This document shows, piece by piece, positions 35,042-46,761 of a stretch of 64,000 nucleotides of DNA. The notes under the pieces are model-generated. The model did not search any database. It saw only the letters and a list, made by a program, of their open reading frames with translations, and was not told where the DNA came from. This DNA is from Phaeosaccion multiseriatum (taxonomy: Eukaryota; Ochrophyta, other classes): the NCBI GenBank assembly GCA_965112735.1, contig OZ218956.1:3038001-3102000 (forward strand), in the 5' to 3' direction. A program made the translations under genes and the position numbers. The stretch's first letter is position 1, and each line of letters begins with the position of its first letter.

Positions 35042-35410
35042 CCACACCTCCTCCTCACACCAGACAAAACAGATTCTAGGGAGGGAGGACATTACCAAAC
35101 AACACTTCCGTTTCTGGAGGTATAGGGGAGAGACATCATCAACTCATATCGGGCGCGGCTTTGGACGTGTAGGGTAGTGCTGAGTGCGTGCGTGCGTGCG
35201 TGCAGCAGCATGAGGGTGCAAGCAGTCGTCATACCCTGCACAAGCAAGGGGCTGAGGACAGTGGAGAAGGAAGAGCTTGCAAGCTCGCTTCCTATGGTAT
35301 GAAGTGGTGCGGCAGCCGGGCGGAGCCAAGCATGAAAAGAGAAGAGTAGTTTTTTATATCCATCCACGATGTGTAGTAGAAGTAGCTCACTATCACACCT
35401 ACATGTTGTG

Positions 35411-35611
35411 GACCCCTGACGCGCTATCCGCTATCTGCTATCGCCGGCGCCAGCCGGCGTGCTATGCTATCGCCAGCGTCAGCCGGCTTGGGGGGGGGGG
35501 TTGTGGGGGCGTGCTATCCGCTATCGCCGGCGCCAGCCGGCGCGCTATCTGCTATCGGCCGGCAGCCGATAGCGTGCTATCGAGAATGTGGGCGATAGCG
35601 CGTCACGGGTC
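35411..35611. mobile_element. Inverted-repeat element B, MITE-like
   Basis: About 201 bp with 18-bp terminal inverted repeats, GACCCCTGACGCGCTATC on the left and its complement with one mismatch on the right. The interior matches element A in the opposite orientation: the block CCCACATTCTCGATAGC beside A's left end appears reversed beside B's right end. A and B are thus inverted copies about 370 bases apart. CATGT lies near both ends, but the left flank is not flush, so the target duplication is unclear. Confidence 0.68.
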
Positions 35612-36802
35612 GAGCATGTCGCTGCGCAAAAGGTTCTACAGGCGGTGAGAGCCGTATACTAAACTGAGACTGAGTCCTGGTGCTGCTGGAATCAGTCGGT
35701 TTCCGTCAATGGACTCACTCCCTGCTCCATGTAGAAGTACATGAGGCAGATTGGAGGGAGGCTCCACTCACTGCCATGGTCACTATACCTTTCTCCCCAC
35801 GGAGTAGTACTCACCCGACCATTGGCGGAAGGCTGTGCTTCCTCAAAGATTGCAACTATCCTTTTCTTCTTCTGCACGCTCCCAAAGGATAGTCGTCGTA
35901 TATATGTCCCTGTGCGTGGAAGATCCACCTTCAGTCTCTGGCTGTTGTCCACTGGCTGCTGCTCTCTGCTCTCCCCCTTTTTTTATTCCTGCTCTCCATT
36001 TTCGAGAGAGAGAGGGGACAAAGAAGGGGCAGGTGCACGGCGCCTCATGCTTCTCCGTGGGATGAAATGATACGTGTGCACGTCTCGCAAGGTACCCTCA
36101 AGCCTCCCGCAGAGGCCCTCAAGCCTGCAGTGGTCCAGTTTGGAAGAGTTTTTGGAGGGAAAAAATGGAGGGAAAGTGGCCCCCCTGGGTTTGGCCCGAG
36201 GGTGGAGGCAGGGAGGCCAGATTTCAAGACAGGAGGAAAATACAGGAGGAGTAAGCGGTTAGTAGAGCTTGAGGGATAACGTGATCAGAGGTGGTGCACC
36301 TGCATAAGAGGAGCATAGAGGAGTTTTGCAGGGACTGTGCAGCAGCGAATCGGGTGTGGAGGCGGTGTGGGCGTAGAAAAATCTCCCAGCGAACAGCTTT
36401 GTTTGAAAGCGCTCTCTAGGACAAGGAGCAACGGCAGGCCCGCTGCTGGGCTGGTGTACACGAGGAGGGTTTCTACTGCTTGACTATACGTAGTGGGTTA
36501 CTGCTGTTATCGTGAGAAAAGGAGGGCAGCGAGAGGAGTTACTACTCGTTGAGAGGTTGTCCGGAAGGGAGGGCACTGCTTTGAGCAGACAGCGGGGACT
36601 CGGCAAGGGGACTGGGGGACGCAGCGGCACGGCAAGGAGAAGAGAACGGAAGGCACATGGCACATGTGATGTGGGAATCTTGATTGATTGGGCCCCTGTG
36701 GTCAACTTCGTTCACAATTTCCTGCCGTTGCATTCTCCAACGACAAAGCTGCCTGGTTTGGTTATAAGGAGACAGCCCCGCATTGAGGTGCGTAGAGGCG
36801 CA

Positions 36803-39800
36803 ATGCCCGGTCTAAGACGGCAACGGCCACTCATCATGTCAGCATGGCCCGCGCTACTCGTGCTGCTGGGGCTGGTTTGCTCACAAGCAAAGAACCCCTC
36901 CGCCACAGCTCTCAATTTAAGAGCGTTGGTCAATAATGGTCGCAGCAGCAGCAGCAGCAGCAGAAGCAGCACAGCAGCACAGCAGCACCCAGAGACGCTC
37001 ACAACGGGTCTCTTAGTAGGTAGTCACGTCGCCAAACTGCGCGGCGGGGCGTCATCAGGGGGCAGCGGGGGCGCAATATCACAGACGCAAAAGGAGAAGT
37101 TGTTTGAGGCGTATAATGAGCTGCACTCACTTGCTCAGGTATGTGGCGTGTGAGTGGGGTGACAAGGAGAGTGTCTGTGGCGTGTAGTCAGATGAGACGG
37201 TGTAGATGATGGTGCAACACACGCGCTTTCTCTCTGTTGCAGAGATGCTAATGCGGGGGGGCTGTGCCTGGCCTCTTCTTGCTCACGGCCTGTCGAGGGA
37301 GACAGACAGACAGGGGGGTGGGGAAGAGACTGTCTTTGGGTTTCTAGATGAGCCAAACAGAAAACACCACAGACACACTGGCGGACACTGACCGTCCCTC
37401 CTGCCCCCCCCCCCTTCTCTCTCTCTCCTCTCTCTGGCAGAACTTCCACAAGCCCTTCGACTCTCCCGCTGTGCTTGTCGTCGGGCAGCAAAGCAGCGGA
37501 AAGTCCGCCCTGATTGAGGCCCTGATGGGGTTCCAATTTAACCAAGTTGGGGGAGGGACGAAGACGCGGAGACCCATCGCCCTCCGCATGCAATACAACC
37601 CCGGTAAGACTCATGAATTATAATTATAATGACTTAAGCGTGATGACGATCCAAGACGCGAACGAAGTCAGAGGGTCGGAGCTGGGGAGAGAGGAGGGGA
37701 AGGAGGAGGAGAGAAGAGGGAAGAGGGCCACTCGAAGGAGCACCGTTGGTGTGGATCCGAAGCTCGCAATAGTGTCCGTGGGGGAAGGGGTTCTGGACCT
37801 CACCTCCAACTCAGGACTGCTATTGCTGTGCTGTACCTCTAACCGCTGCTGCTGTACTCTCCTTTCGTCTCCTCTGCTTTGTCCGATGGCGGCGGTCACT
37901 GCCCTCCTCCCCCTGCTGTGGCCGTTTGGTTATACTACACAACAGACTACGACCACCCGAAGTGCTACTTGACCACGGACAGCGGTAAGGAAGAGGAGCG
38001 CACACTGGCACAGATCCAAGACTACATTGAGGTGAGAAGCCGTACAACAGACGAGTGAACGGGCTCTGCAGTGCGAGAAGGGGGAATGGGCTCTGGAGTG
38101 TTCGCATCCACGGCTACTCTGCTGCATTCTCACTCTCTTCTTTCTCCCACCCGTCTCCCCCCCCCCCCCCCCCCCCCCCCCTCTCTCTCTCTAACCCTCC
38201 CTCGTTCCTGCGCTCTTCGCCAGTCGGAAAACCGCCGACTCGAGCGAGACCCCAGCCGCTGCTTCGATCCCAGGGAGATCGTGGTGCGAGTCGAGTACCG
38301 ATTCTGCCCCAACATGATCCTCATCGACACTCCGGGCCTCATCCAAGCCCCCCGGGGGAAGCACCTCAACCCGGAGCAGCTCAGTTTGGCCAATGTAAGA
38401 GGGCGTGGTGGGGGTGTGTGTGGGTGTGTGGGTGTGTGTGTGGGTGTGTGTGTGTGTGTGTGTGTGTGTGTACCCACCTCCGCTCACCCTCTCCTCTGAT
38501 GTCTCCATTGAAGTCGAAGCTGAACTGTATCCCTCGCAGTTGATGCTCTGCCTTTGTGTAACTGCCGTGGTCGGTTACCATGTGTCCCTTCCTTCTCTTA
38601 TCTCTTTTGATACCTGAACTAAGACTCCACTCCACTTCACTTTATACCACTGACAAGGCGTCATACTCACATTCCCCACTCCGTCGTTTGGATTTCTTAT
38701 CCTCAACCAAATTAACTCCAACCAAACCACAAATGAAATTAAATGTCACACTCACCACCACACAACCAACAAAAGGCGGCGAGAGAGGCAGAGCAGCTGG
38801 TGATTGAGAAGATGCGTTGCCAAGACTACATTGTGCTCTGCGTGGAGGACACGGCGGACTGGAAACACGCCTCCACCCGTAACACCGTCATGAAAGTCGA
38901 CCCCATGCTGGAGCGAACAGTGCTGGTGACCACCAAACTGGACACCAAACTCCCCCAATTCGGCTCCTCTGTGGACCTGGAAGACTTCCTTTCGGCCCCT
39001 GTTGTGGAGAGCCTGTACCCGCAGATGCTGGGCGGGCCGTACTTTACAACGGTGCCGTCAGGAAGGGTGGGGAGAGCGCCAGACTCTGAGTTCTTCAGCA
39101 ACGCAGCATTTGTGCAGGTGTGTATGGTGATGGCAGTGGATGGAGGGGAGGGACGGCAATGGGTGGTGATGGCATGGTATAAAGTATCGGTCTTTGTGTA
39201 GGGGTTCGCTTAACATAACATGGTATGGTTTCGTTAAACGTACTAACATGATATGGCTTCTGCGCCCTGTCCCTACCTGCCCCCTTCGTCGGTTTAGGCA
39301 TGCCGGAGAGGAGAGGGGAAGGACAGCGCCTACGTCAGCACGAAGCTCGGAAAGGGCAAGGCACAAGGTCTGCTCCCCAACATTGGAATCTCTAGGTGCG
39401 TTCTTCCTTCCTTCCTTCCTTCTTTCCATCGAATGATGGAATTGCCGTGAGAGGCGTTCCAATGAATTCCTGAATGGCCTTGAGGCGTCCAGGCCAGCTC
39501 GGATGCCTTATTGGCATGTTTGGTATCATGGGTGATTATAGTAGTGTTTCTTCTTACCCCTCGCCGCGGCTCGCTTTCGATTTGTTACTTGCCTTTTCTT
39601 CCCTTCCCTTGTCTTGCCTGCACTCATTCATTTCTAACGGCATTGTACTTGCTGCCCCGTGTGTAAATCTGTCCCACCACCTACCTTCTCACCTACCTCC
39701 CCCGTACCCACCTACCTACCTACCTATCCACCATTCTACCCACCCTCAGACTGCGAAAGTTCCTGGAGACTCGTGTGGAGGAGTGCTACAGGAAGAACGT

Positions 39801-42673
39801 CGCCCGCATTGTCCCTCTCATGCAGAGGGAGCTCAGCAGGTACCAAATAGCACCTAACGTGAAATTGTAAATTGTACTCTCTGGGCACTGTGTCCCACTT
39901 GTGACTCACTCTCCTCCTACCACTGTGTGCCAACTGTGACTCTTGTGTGTGTTGTATGTACAGGGCCGAGACCAAGCTGCTGGACACCGAGTCAGAGCTG
40001 AAGGAGCTGTCAATGGAAAACCTCAAGGGCAAGACCGATCAGTACAGAGAGCACTTCTCCAAGGCGCTGCAGAGCTCCATCCAGGGAACCATCAAAGTAA
40101 GTGTGTGTGGGGGGGTGCGTGCGTGTAGATACGTATTTGTGTGTGCATGCGTGGGTGTGGGTGTGGGTGAGTGAGTGAGTGAGTGAGTGAGCAGAAGTGT
40201 CGTGTGGTTACTGTGCCGGAGCCCTCGCACTCTCCGCTCTTCTACCCTTCTTTTCCTCCTCCTCCGCTTAAACTCTCCCTCTCCCTCCTCATCTTCTCAA
40301 CCCTCCCCCAGGCCCCTCCCGAGACGTACGGTGAGAGCCTGGAGGCCGAGCAAGCCAAGGCCGGCAGCTTCGTCGAAAACGCCGCAGACATGGACATGCA
40401 GGGCCTCCATCTCATGGAACTTGAGGTGGGCAACACAGAGCACAAGCTGTTCGGAGGAGCGCAGTACCACAGGACGCTGAGGGAGTTCGCCTACGCGTGT
40501 AAGCATTTGATGAGCCCGCTCATTACGGAGGACGAGATTGCCAACGCTGCCGGTAAGGAAGGGAGGGATGCGTGGCTGGCTGGCTGGCTGGTTGGTGCGG
40601 AAGTGTTGTGTCCCCTTAGGGGAGCTCACTTCGCGCCCTCGCTCTCGCTCTCTCTCTCTTTCTCTCTCGCACACACACGCCCACTCTTTCCTCTCTCCCT
40701 CTCATCTCTCTCTTCACCGCCCCCTTCCCCTCTCCCACGCCCACCTATGCTTTTGGGTACCGACGCCCCACCCAACCAGGTGTGGGAGATATGCACGACG
40801 GAGTGAACTTTATGAGGGCGGCGTGTGTCATCGCCGTGGAGAAGGCGCGCATAAGCTTCGAGCCGCTGCTGGACAGCCTCCGATTACGTACGACCCACGT
40901 GATGAAGAGGTGAGTGAAGGGCGAGGAGCGAGAGCGGACAGATGGGGCAAGGGCAAGGGGCGAAAGGCAGGGGCGGTGGCAGGCAGGCAGGAAGGAAGGA
41001 AGGAAGGAAGGAAGGGCATTGTCGCTTGCAGGCAGGCCATCCGCCCCTCTCTAGATCCATCCATCCATCATTCCCCCTGCCATTCTCTGCCTCCTCTCCT
41101 GGCTGCTCACCCCCCCCCCCCCCACAAACGTCTCTCTCCCACAGGCTATTCGTGGTGGTGGAGTATATGCTTGAGAAGGAAGGTCATGCATTGGGCAACT
41201 CCCATCAGAGGCCTTTCTCCTTTGTAGTCAGGCGTATCTTTGAAGAGTTTGTGGAGAAGAGCGTGGAGAGTTGTCTCAGTCGCTGCCGGGATGACCTCCG
41301 CTCCATCACGCGGTGAGACAGACAGAGCCCGAGAGAGGGAGAGTCGTGAAGAAGTCCACCTCGAGTGCCTCTTTCTAATTTTACCCTCTCTCTCCCGCCC
41401 TCGTTTTGCCTCTTGCTTCTCCTTCTGCTCCTGCCTTTCTCCTCTTCCCTCTCCTCTTCCCCCTCCTCCTCTTCCTCTTCCTCTTGTGCAAAAGCTTCGT
41501 CACCTGGGATCTCCATGAGCGGGCCGCTGGCGCCCTCCACCGAAGCCTCCCTGACGCCAACATGGTGCAAGTCTACTCCCTCGCCGTTGAGTCCTCGGAC
41601 AGAACCCGCAGGAGAAGAGCCGCCCAGCAGCAGCAGCAGAAGCAGCAGCAACAGGGCACAGACGGCCGCCGCGGGGCCAAGCAGCAGCGGTCGCGTGGTG
41701 GAGAGATTTGGGAGGATGGAAGCGCCTCGGCGGACGGAAGTCAGGAGCATGTTGTGGACCAGTGGGACGCTGCCAACAGCGCTGGTCTGGGAGGCGCCGG
41801 AGGAGTGACAAAGCACAATGAGTACTTCGACTTGATGCAGCTCATGGAGGAGGTGAGATGAGAGAAAGGCTTGTTCATGTTGTATCACTCACCCATTTTC
41901 GATGTATGTAGGGGTGTGCCTCAACCTAATCCCCCCCCCCCCCCCCCCATTCTCTCCTCCTCCCCTCAGGCCTCGTGCACCCGCAACGCAAAGCGCACAT
42001 CCGCCGTGGTGTCTTCCCTCGTGCGGCACATCATGGGGTCTTGGAGAGAACACTTCTCTCGAGAGGTGGCCATGAAGTTCAACTGCTTCTTCCTCATGCC
42101 CTTCGTCGATGACTTCCCCTTTTATCTGCGCCAAGAGCTGGACAAGGTGGGTGCACCCACCGCCATCCACCTCAGTACCACCACCACCACCACCACCACC
42201 ACCACCATTACCGGTACCTACCTCTCTCGAAGATGCGCTGACCCCCTCCCCTCGTTCTCCCCATGTGGTTCTGTCCTCTCTTATACAGGTGTGTGAGGGG
42301 GATATGAGCGACTTCTTTGACATCACGGAGACTCGCAACAGCCTCAATCGGAAACGAGACTCACTCATCAAGGAGTGCAAGGCCTGCCACCAGGTTAGGG
42401 AGGGAGGGGGTGAAGGAAGGGAGGGAAGGAGGGAGTGGACGCTTGCTTTGTGTTTGTCCGCTCTATCGATGCCTTGCAGGTTGCAATGGGGAAACAATAT
42501 GGGACGCGTTTTTGCCTGCGTATGGTCCGAGTGCTGCGTCTTCGTCTCGCGTACCTCTTGATGGGGGGTGGGGGATTGCACCTTTTTCATGTCATTTGTA
42601 TCCCCTCCACACACCGACCTCACTCACCTCACTCACCTCACTCACTCCAATCCATATTTGATACGCACACACA

Positions 42674-42728
<55 letters not shown>

Positions 42729-43356
42729 GCACACGCGCACCCACACGCAGATCCAGACCAAGTTCGACGAGATCAATGGCCAGCTCAGCGAGGCAAGGAT
42801 GATGTACGACAAGGAAGTGGAGGGGGCCGAGGAGGAGGACAGCCTACAGGACCTGGACGAGCAAGTCAACTCTTGGGACTACGACTTGGGTGTGGAGGAC
42901 CTCGACAACATGGATGTCGAAGAGTCCGACTTTGAGGCGGGCGGAGGGATGGAGGAGGGCATGGAGGGGGCTTACCAGGACCCCTTTTCACGCGGAGGAG
43001 GAGGAGGAGGAGGAGGGCGACAGCAGCAGGTGAGGGCGGAGAGAAGAAGCCCGCCCCCCTTGTCCAAGGGCGGCTACTACGACGAGGAGTTAGAGGAGGA
43101 GGACGAAGTTACCCTCAACCCCATCCAGCTCCACGAACCAGCCAGAAGCCGCAGCAGCAGCGGCAGCAGCAGCGGCAGCGGCAGTGGCAGAGGCAGCAAG
43201 GGAAGTAGTCGAGCGGCCTCGTCCAAGCGGGCGAGCAGGCGGAGTAAGGAAGGTTCCCCAGGAGACCACGGAAGCAGCCCAGGCACCTCGTCATCGAGAC
43301 CGCCGTCCTTCGCGGCGAGGCGACCACATCATCCGTCGTCTCCCCCAGGCCGGTAA
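36803..43356 (+). CDS. DRP5B: Plastid-division dynamin, ARC5/DRP5B family
   Basis: Large GTPase that in plants and red algae forms the outer constricting ring at the plastid division site. Fifteen exons in phase: 36803-37138, 37441-37603, 37946-38031, 38224-38394, 38776-39117, 39298-39395, 39750-39839, 39964-40096, 40312-40552, 40780-40909, 41145-41312, 41495-41852, 41970-42146, 42289-42393, 42751-43356; about 1,067 residues. GTPase motifs: G1 GQQSSGKS (127-134), G2 in GGGTKTRRP, G3 DTPG (230-233), G4 TKLD (305-308). ARC5-type blocks follow: APPETYGESLEAEQ, FGGAQYHRTLREF, DMHDGVNFMRAACVIAVEKA, FNCFFLMPFVDDFP. The protein starts with a signal peptide (MSAWPALLVLLGLVCSQA, from the second ATG at 36836), absent from land-plant ARC5, as expected if it must enter the membranes around a secondary plastid. 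The last exon is an acidic, then Ser/Gly-rich tail. Confidence 0.93.
42666..42725 (+). repeat. (CA)n microsatellite
   Basis: Pure CA run within the last intron of DRP5B, ending about 25 bases before the acceptor. Confidence 0.9.
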
Positions 43357-44976
43357 AGAACGGGGCGCAGGCGCGGGCGGGGAGCCTGGGGCGACGCACC
43401 ACGTCTCGCTTGGGGGTGGGGGAAGGGGACGAGATACACAGGTGGGGTGGGGAAGGACGGAGGAGCCGGGGGGGGGGGGGGGGGGTGGTTGGGTATCCAA
43501 CCACAGCCCTACCCAAGCACAGACGCCCAAGCACCGTAGGTGGAGGAGAGAGTCGAGTCCCAACAGAGCAGGAGCAAGAGGAGGAAAAGGAGAGAGGGAG
43601 GGGGGGGGGGGGTGGTGGAGAGGAGAGGTGATGGTATATGCAAAATCAAAGCCCCCCCCCACCCACCCCCTTGTCCCTCTCGGTGTGTAAGGGGGGTGTA
43701 CAGACTCGAGAGAGAATGTGCTGGTCTTGCCCCTGTGGTGGGTAGCAATTTGGCAGTCATTTTCTAGCAAAGGTGTACGGGAGAGAGGGGGAGGGGAGGG
43801 GAGGGGAGGGGAGTGGGCGGGTGGAGGCGCTGAATTTGGTTATAAACAGCGTGCCTCCGGGACTCTTTGGGGCCTGCTACGCTACTTTTATGGAAGGGTT
43901 TGACTGCGTGCTCTTTTGGTGCGGAGCGGCCTTTTTGTTTTAATCAAGTACGTTTCGGTTTTGGAGGGTTCGGCCGGGGCAGGAGGAGAAGAAGAGAGCT
44001 GAGTGGGGCGAGATGCTGTCTGTGTCATAGCTTGGGGCGAGAGGCTATATAGATACGTATTGTATGTTGTGTGAGTGACAAGCCGAATGGCGTGCAGTGG
44101 CGCGCGGAACGGTTACGCAACACAAGAGAGAGTATACTTACAACAGGTTATACATTATCGGAAGTAATTATCATTTTTCAATGGACATCGCACGTTAAAT
44201 TCAAGACTAAAAAGTACTTCTCATAATATTGACGGAACAGATACGCCCATTTAAGAGACACCCAAGCGAGTTTTTGCGAGTTTTGAGCATGCGCATCGTG
44301 TTACCCTCGTGAAGACAAGTCGAATGCTGGCCTCGTTGGCTCCTGCACCCCCCATCAAGTTCAGTTCTATTGCCCTGCAACATGTGAGAGCCTAGCAAAT
44401 TGAAACTTTTGTTCATTACGTAAGGGCCAGGAGGGTCTTACATGAGGGTGTCTGCAAGCCCAAGTGGGCCCTCCCCCCTTCCCCAAAGTGCCCTTCATGG
44501 CTGAGTTGAGCAAGTTTTTGTGTTTCGCGTCTCGAGTAGCGATGGGCAAGGGAGATCGCAGTAAGACCCCCAGCGTCTTTGGTGACGTTAGTCGCACTAT
44601 ACGTCTGGAAAAAAGGGAGAGGAAAAAAATAGAAACTCAAACTTCCGCAACCACTATGTTCTCCTACTCCCCGCGGGCCGTTTTTGCTGCTGGTGTAAGT
44701 GCTGGTGCTGCCGCTAACCGATATGCTTCCATTTCAATACTACGATACGTGTGTACACGTATACCATTGCACGTCCACATAACCACACATTATCCAGAGG
44801 AGGGGAAATACATGGTCACTGTCACAGCAGCAACTACAGTTCGCTTCTTGCCCCACCCTCACCGCCGTCCTTCGGGGTGCTGCTAGCCCCGCCCTCCTCT
44901 GCTCCTGTTTCTGTCGAAGGGGCAAACTCCGCGCACTGGTGGGGAATGTCCCGGAAGCACGTCACGCGATCGTCGT

Positions 44977-45061
<85 letters not shown>

Positions 45062-45222
45062 ATGTGTGTGTGTGTGTGTGTGCGTATGTGTGTGTGTGTG
45101 TGTGTGCGTGTGCGTGTGTGTGTGTGCGTGTGCGTGTGTGTGTGTGTGTGCGTATGTGTGTGTGTATGTGTGTGCATCAGCGACAACATCTCTCATGGTT
45201 CAAGGTGGGATCGACTGGTTTA
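43357..45222. other. Convergent spacer with long (GT)n tract
   Basis: About 1.9 kb between the stops of DRP5B (+) and acylphosphatase (-). An open frame at 44464-44886 gives a peptide without recognisable features and I do not call it a gene. A GT-rich tract spans 44981-45172. G homopolymers occur at 43470-43486 and 43601-43611. Confidence 0.45.
44981..45172 (+). repeat. (GT)n microsatellite, about 190 bp
   Basis: Longest dinucleotide tract in the window, broken only by single GC or AT steps, in the DRP5B/acylphosphatase spacer. Confidence 0.92.
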
Positions 45223-45725
45223 CTAAGGGCCGCCTAAACTAAATACTGAGAGCTCTTGTCCTCCTCTCTGCCTGCGCCACTTGCCACTCACTAGTATCTT
45301 GAAATACGAGAAGTGTAGCTTGATCTTTGTGTCTTCGTACGTCTTGATCATGACACTTTCCACCTCTGCAGCTGCGGGCCCCCTCTGGAGCCACTCTATG
45401 AGCTTTGGACCTGCCCGGATGGCAGTGGAACAAGAGGGGAGGGGAGGGGAGGGGAGGGGAGGGGAAGGGAGGGGAGGAGAGGAGAGGAGAGGAGAGGAGA
45501 GGAGAGGGGAGGGGAGGAGGGGGGAGGGGAGGAGAGGAGAGGGGAGGGAAGGAGAGGAGAGGGGAGGAGAGGAGAGGAGAGGGGAGGGGAGGAGAGGAGA
45601 GGAGCAAGACGTGACATCAGAAGGTGTCGGTCGGGGGAAAGGAGAGCAATGGAGTTGAGGAAAGACCAGTCGAAGCGCAATCGAAAGATTCAGTTTTCTT
45701 CCTTCCTTGTGTCTTTGCCTCACGC

Positions 45726-45756
<31 letters not shown>

Positions 45757-46559
45757 CTAACAACACTAACAACCAAAAGAAGCAACTTCGTTCGTATATT
45801 GGCATGCCCTTTTCAGCATTCCACGCCCTTCCCTCCCCAAATCACCCCCGCTGTAAGACGTCAGCTTCCCGTGATATATAAAACGTGTCTAACCTTTAGT
45901 CTTGCCGCAGCGGGCTTCTCCTACCACAGTGCCATCTGGGGTGTTTTGCACCCACCCAAAGCAGCCAAGCTCGTCCGCAACAGCCACCACCCCCTTTGGG
46001 CACATCGGTGACAGTGAGATGGCAACACGTGGGAAGTGGACAGATGGTGAGGAGCGAGAGACAGCGAGAGAGTGGCGTGGCGGCGGAGAGACGGGAGACC
46101 ACAAGATGCTCTTAATAGAGTGATACAAGGTGAGCGCCGAGCTTGCACTCGCTCAGGGGTACGAAGGATGCTTGAGATGCTCTTCCCCTCCCTCTCTCCC
46201 TCCTTCTCTCTCTCCATCTGTCCTCTCTCTCTCTCCCTCCCCCTCTTTGCTCTGCTACTTGATCAATCACCTACCTGTCTGAAGCCCACGTCCTGAACTT
46301 GGCCGTACACTTCATAGCGAAAGCCGTGGAACCGGTCGGCCATCCTCCAGCCCTCAGGTACGAAATCCTCTGCTGATCTTGGAGCTGCTGCGGCTGCTCT
46401 TAGCAACCCAAGGTCGCGCCATGAGCACGCCAACAGAATCAGTACTTTCGCCATCGCCCGAGCCCTTCGCTTCGCAAACATGACCCGTGTCCTCCCACAC
46501 GATCTACAGCACACTGTTCGTTCATCTGCAGCCATGGCGAGAAAAATATTTCCTTCCAC
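45223..46559 (-). CDS. Acylphosphatase with N-terminal extension
   Basis: Small enzyme that hydrolyses acyl phosphates such as 1,3-bisphosphoglycerate. Exons (minus): 46559-46275, 45993-45894, 45410-45223, in phase, about 190 residues. The acylphosphatase fold occupies the last hundred or so. Signature one is [14 protein letters not shown], with the catalytic Arg kept but Asp in place of the usual Gly before VGFR. Signature two is [11 protein letters not shown] with the catalytic Asn. GPKLIEWLQ then matches the family. About 80 residues precede the domain and include a hydrophobic stretch (AKVLILLAC), possibly a targeting or membrane segment. The internal junction is fixed by the exact family spacing from FRQ to GWVQN. 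The first 19 C-terminal residues after the fold have no match. Intron 2 holds a purine-rich repeat. Divergent from PIG-A over 202 bases. Confidence 0.82.
45434..45604 (+). repeat. (GGGGA/GGAGA)n minisatellite
   Basis: 170 bases of G4A and GGAGA pentamers on the plus strand, inside intron 2 of the minus-strand acylphosphatase gene. On the sense strand it is a polypyrimidine tract just before the last exon. Confidence 0.9.
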
Positions 46560-46761
46560 TCCCCCTTCCTTCTCCTTCTAGGCCGCTGCTGTTATTACAC
46601 AGACTTCGATCATAATGTGAAAAAAGAAGGGAGACGCCAGGTTGGATCACCAACTGCCAAAGGTGTACCTCTTTTTTTTTTGCTGTCTCTCCCATCTCCC
46701 ATCCCATCCATGGGCCTTCGTTGGTACATCCAGAAGAAGAGTAGCCCTTCTACCTTCTGTG
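46560..46761. promoter_or_regulatory. Short divergent promoter, acylphosphatase / PIG-A
   Basis: Only 202 bases separate the two start codons on opposite strands, so the genes must share or interleave promoter elements. A truncated copy of the dispersed motif (GGATCACCAAC, 46645-46655) lies inside. Confidence 0.5.

Larger units (their letters stand above)
34676..36802. other. Spacer/uncertain exons before DRP5B
   Basis: About 2.1 kb that contains the two inverted-repeat elements, possible upstream exons of the minus-strand hypothetical gene, and the DRP5B promoter. The DRP5B frame is open upstream to 36512 with no stop, so a longer N-terminus is formally possible but would bury the signal peptide. 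Confidence 0.4.

Noticed and set aside
44464-44886. 140-codon open frame on the plus strand
   Set aside because: No recognisable domain, no coding-like composition and no splice partners; it lies in the convergent spacer.
44980-45237. Cys-Val repeat open frames
   Set aside because: Translation of a (GT)n microsatellite.
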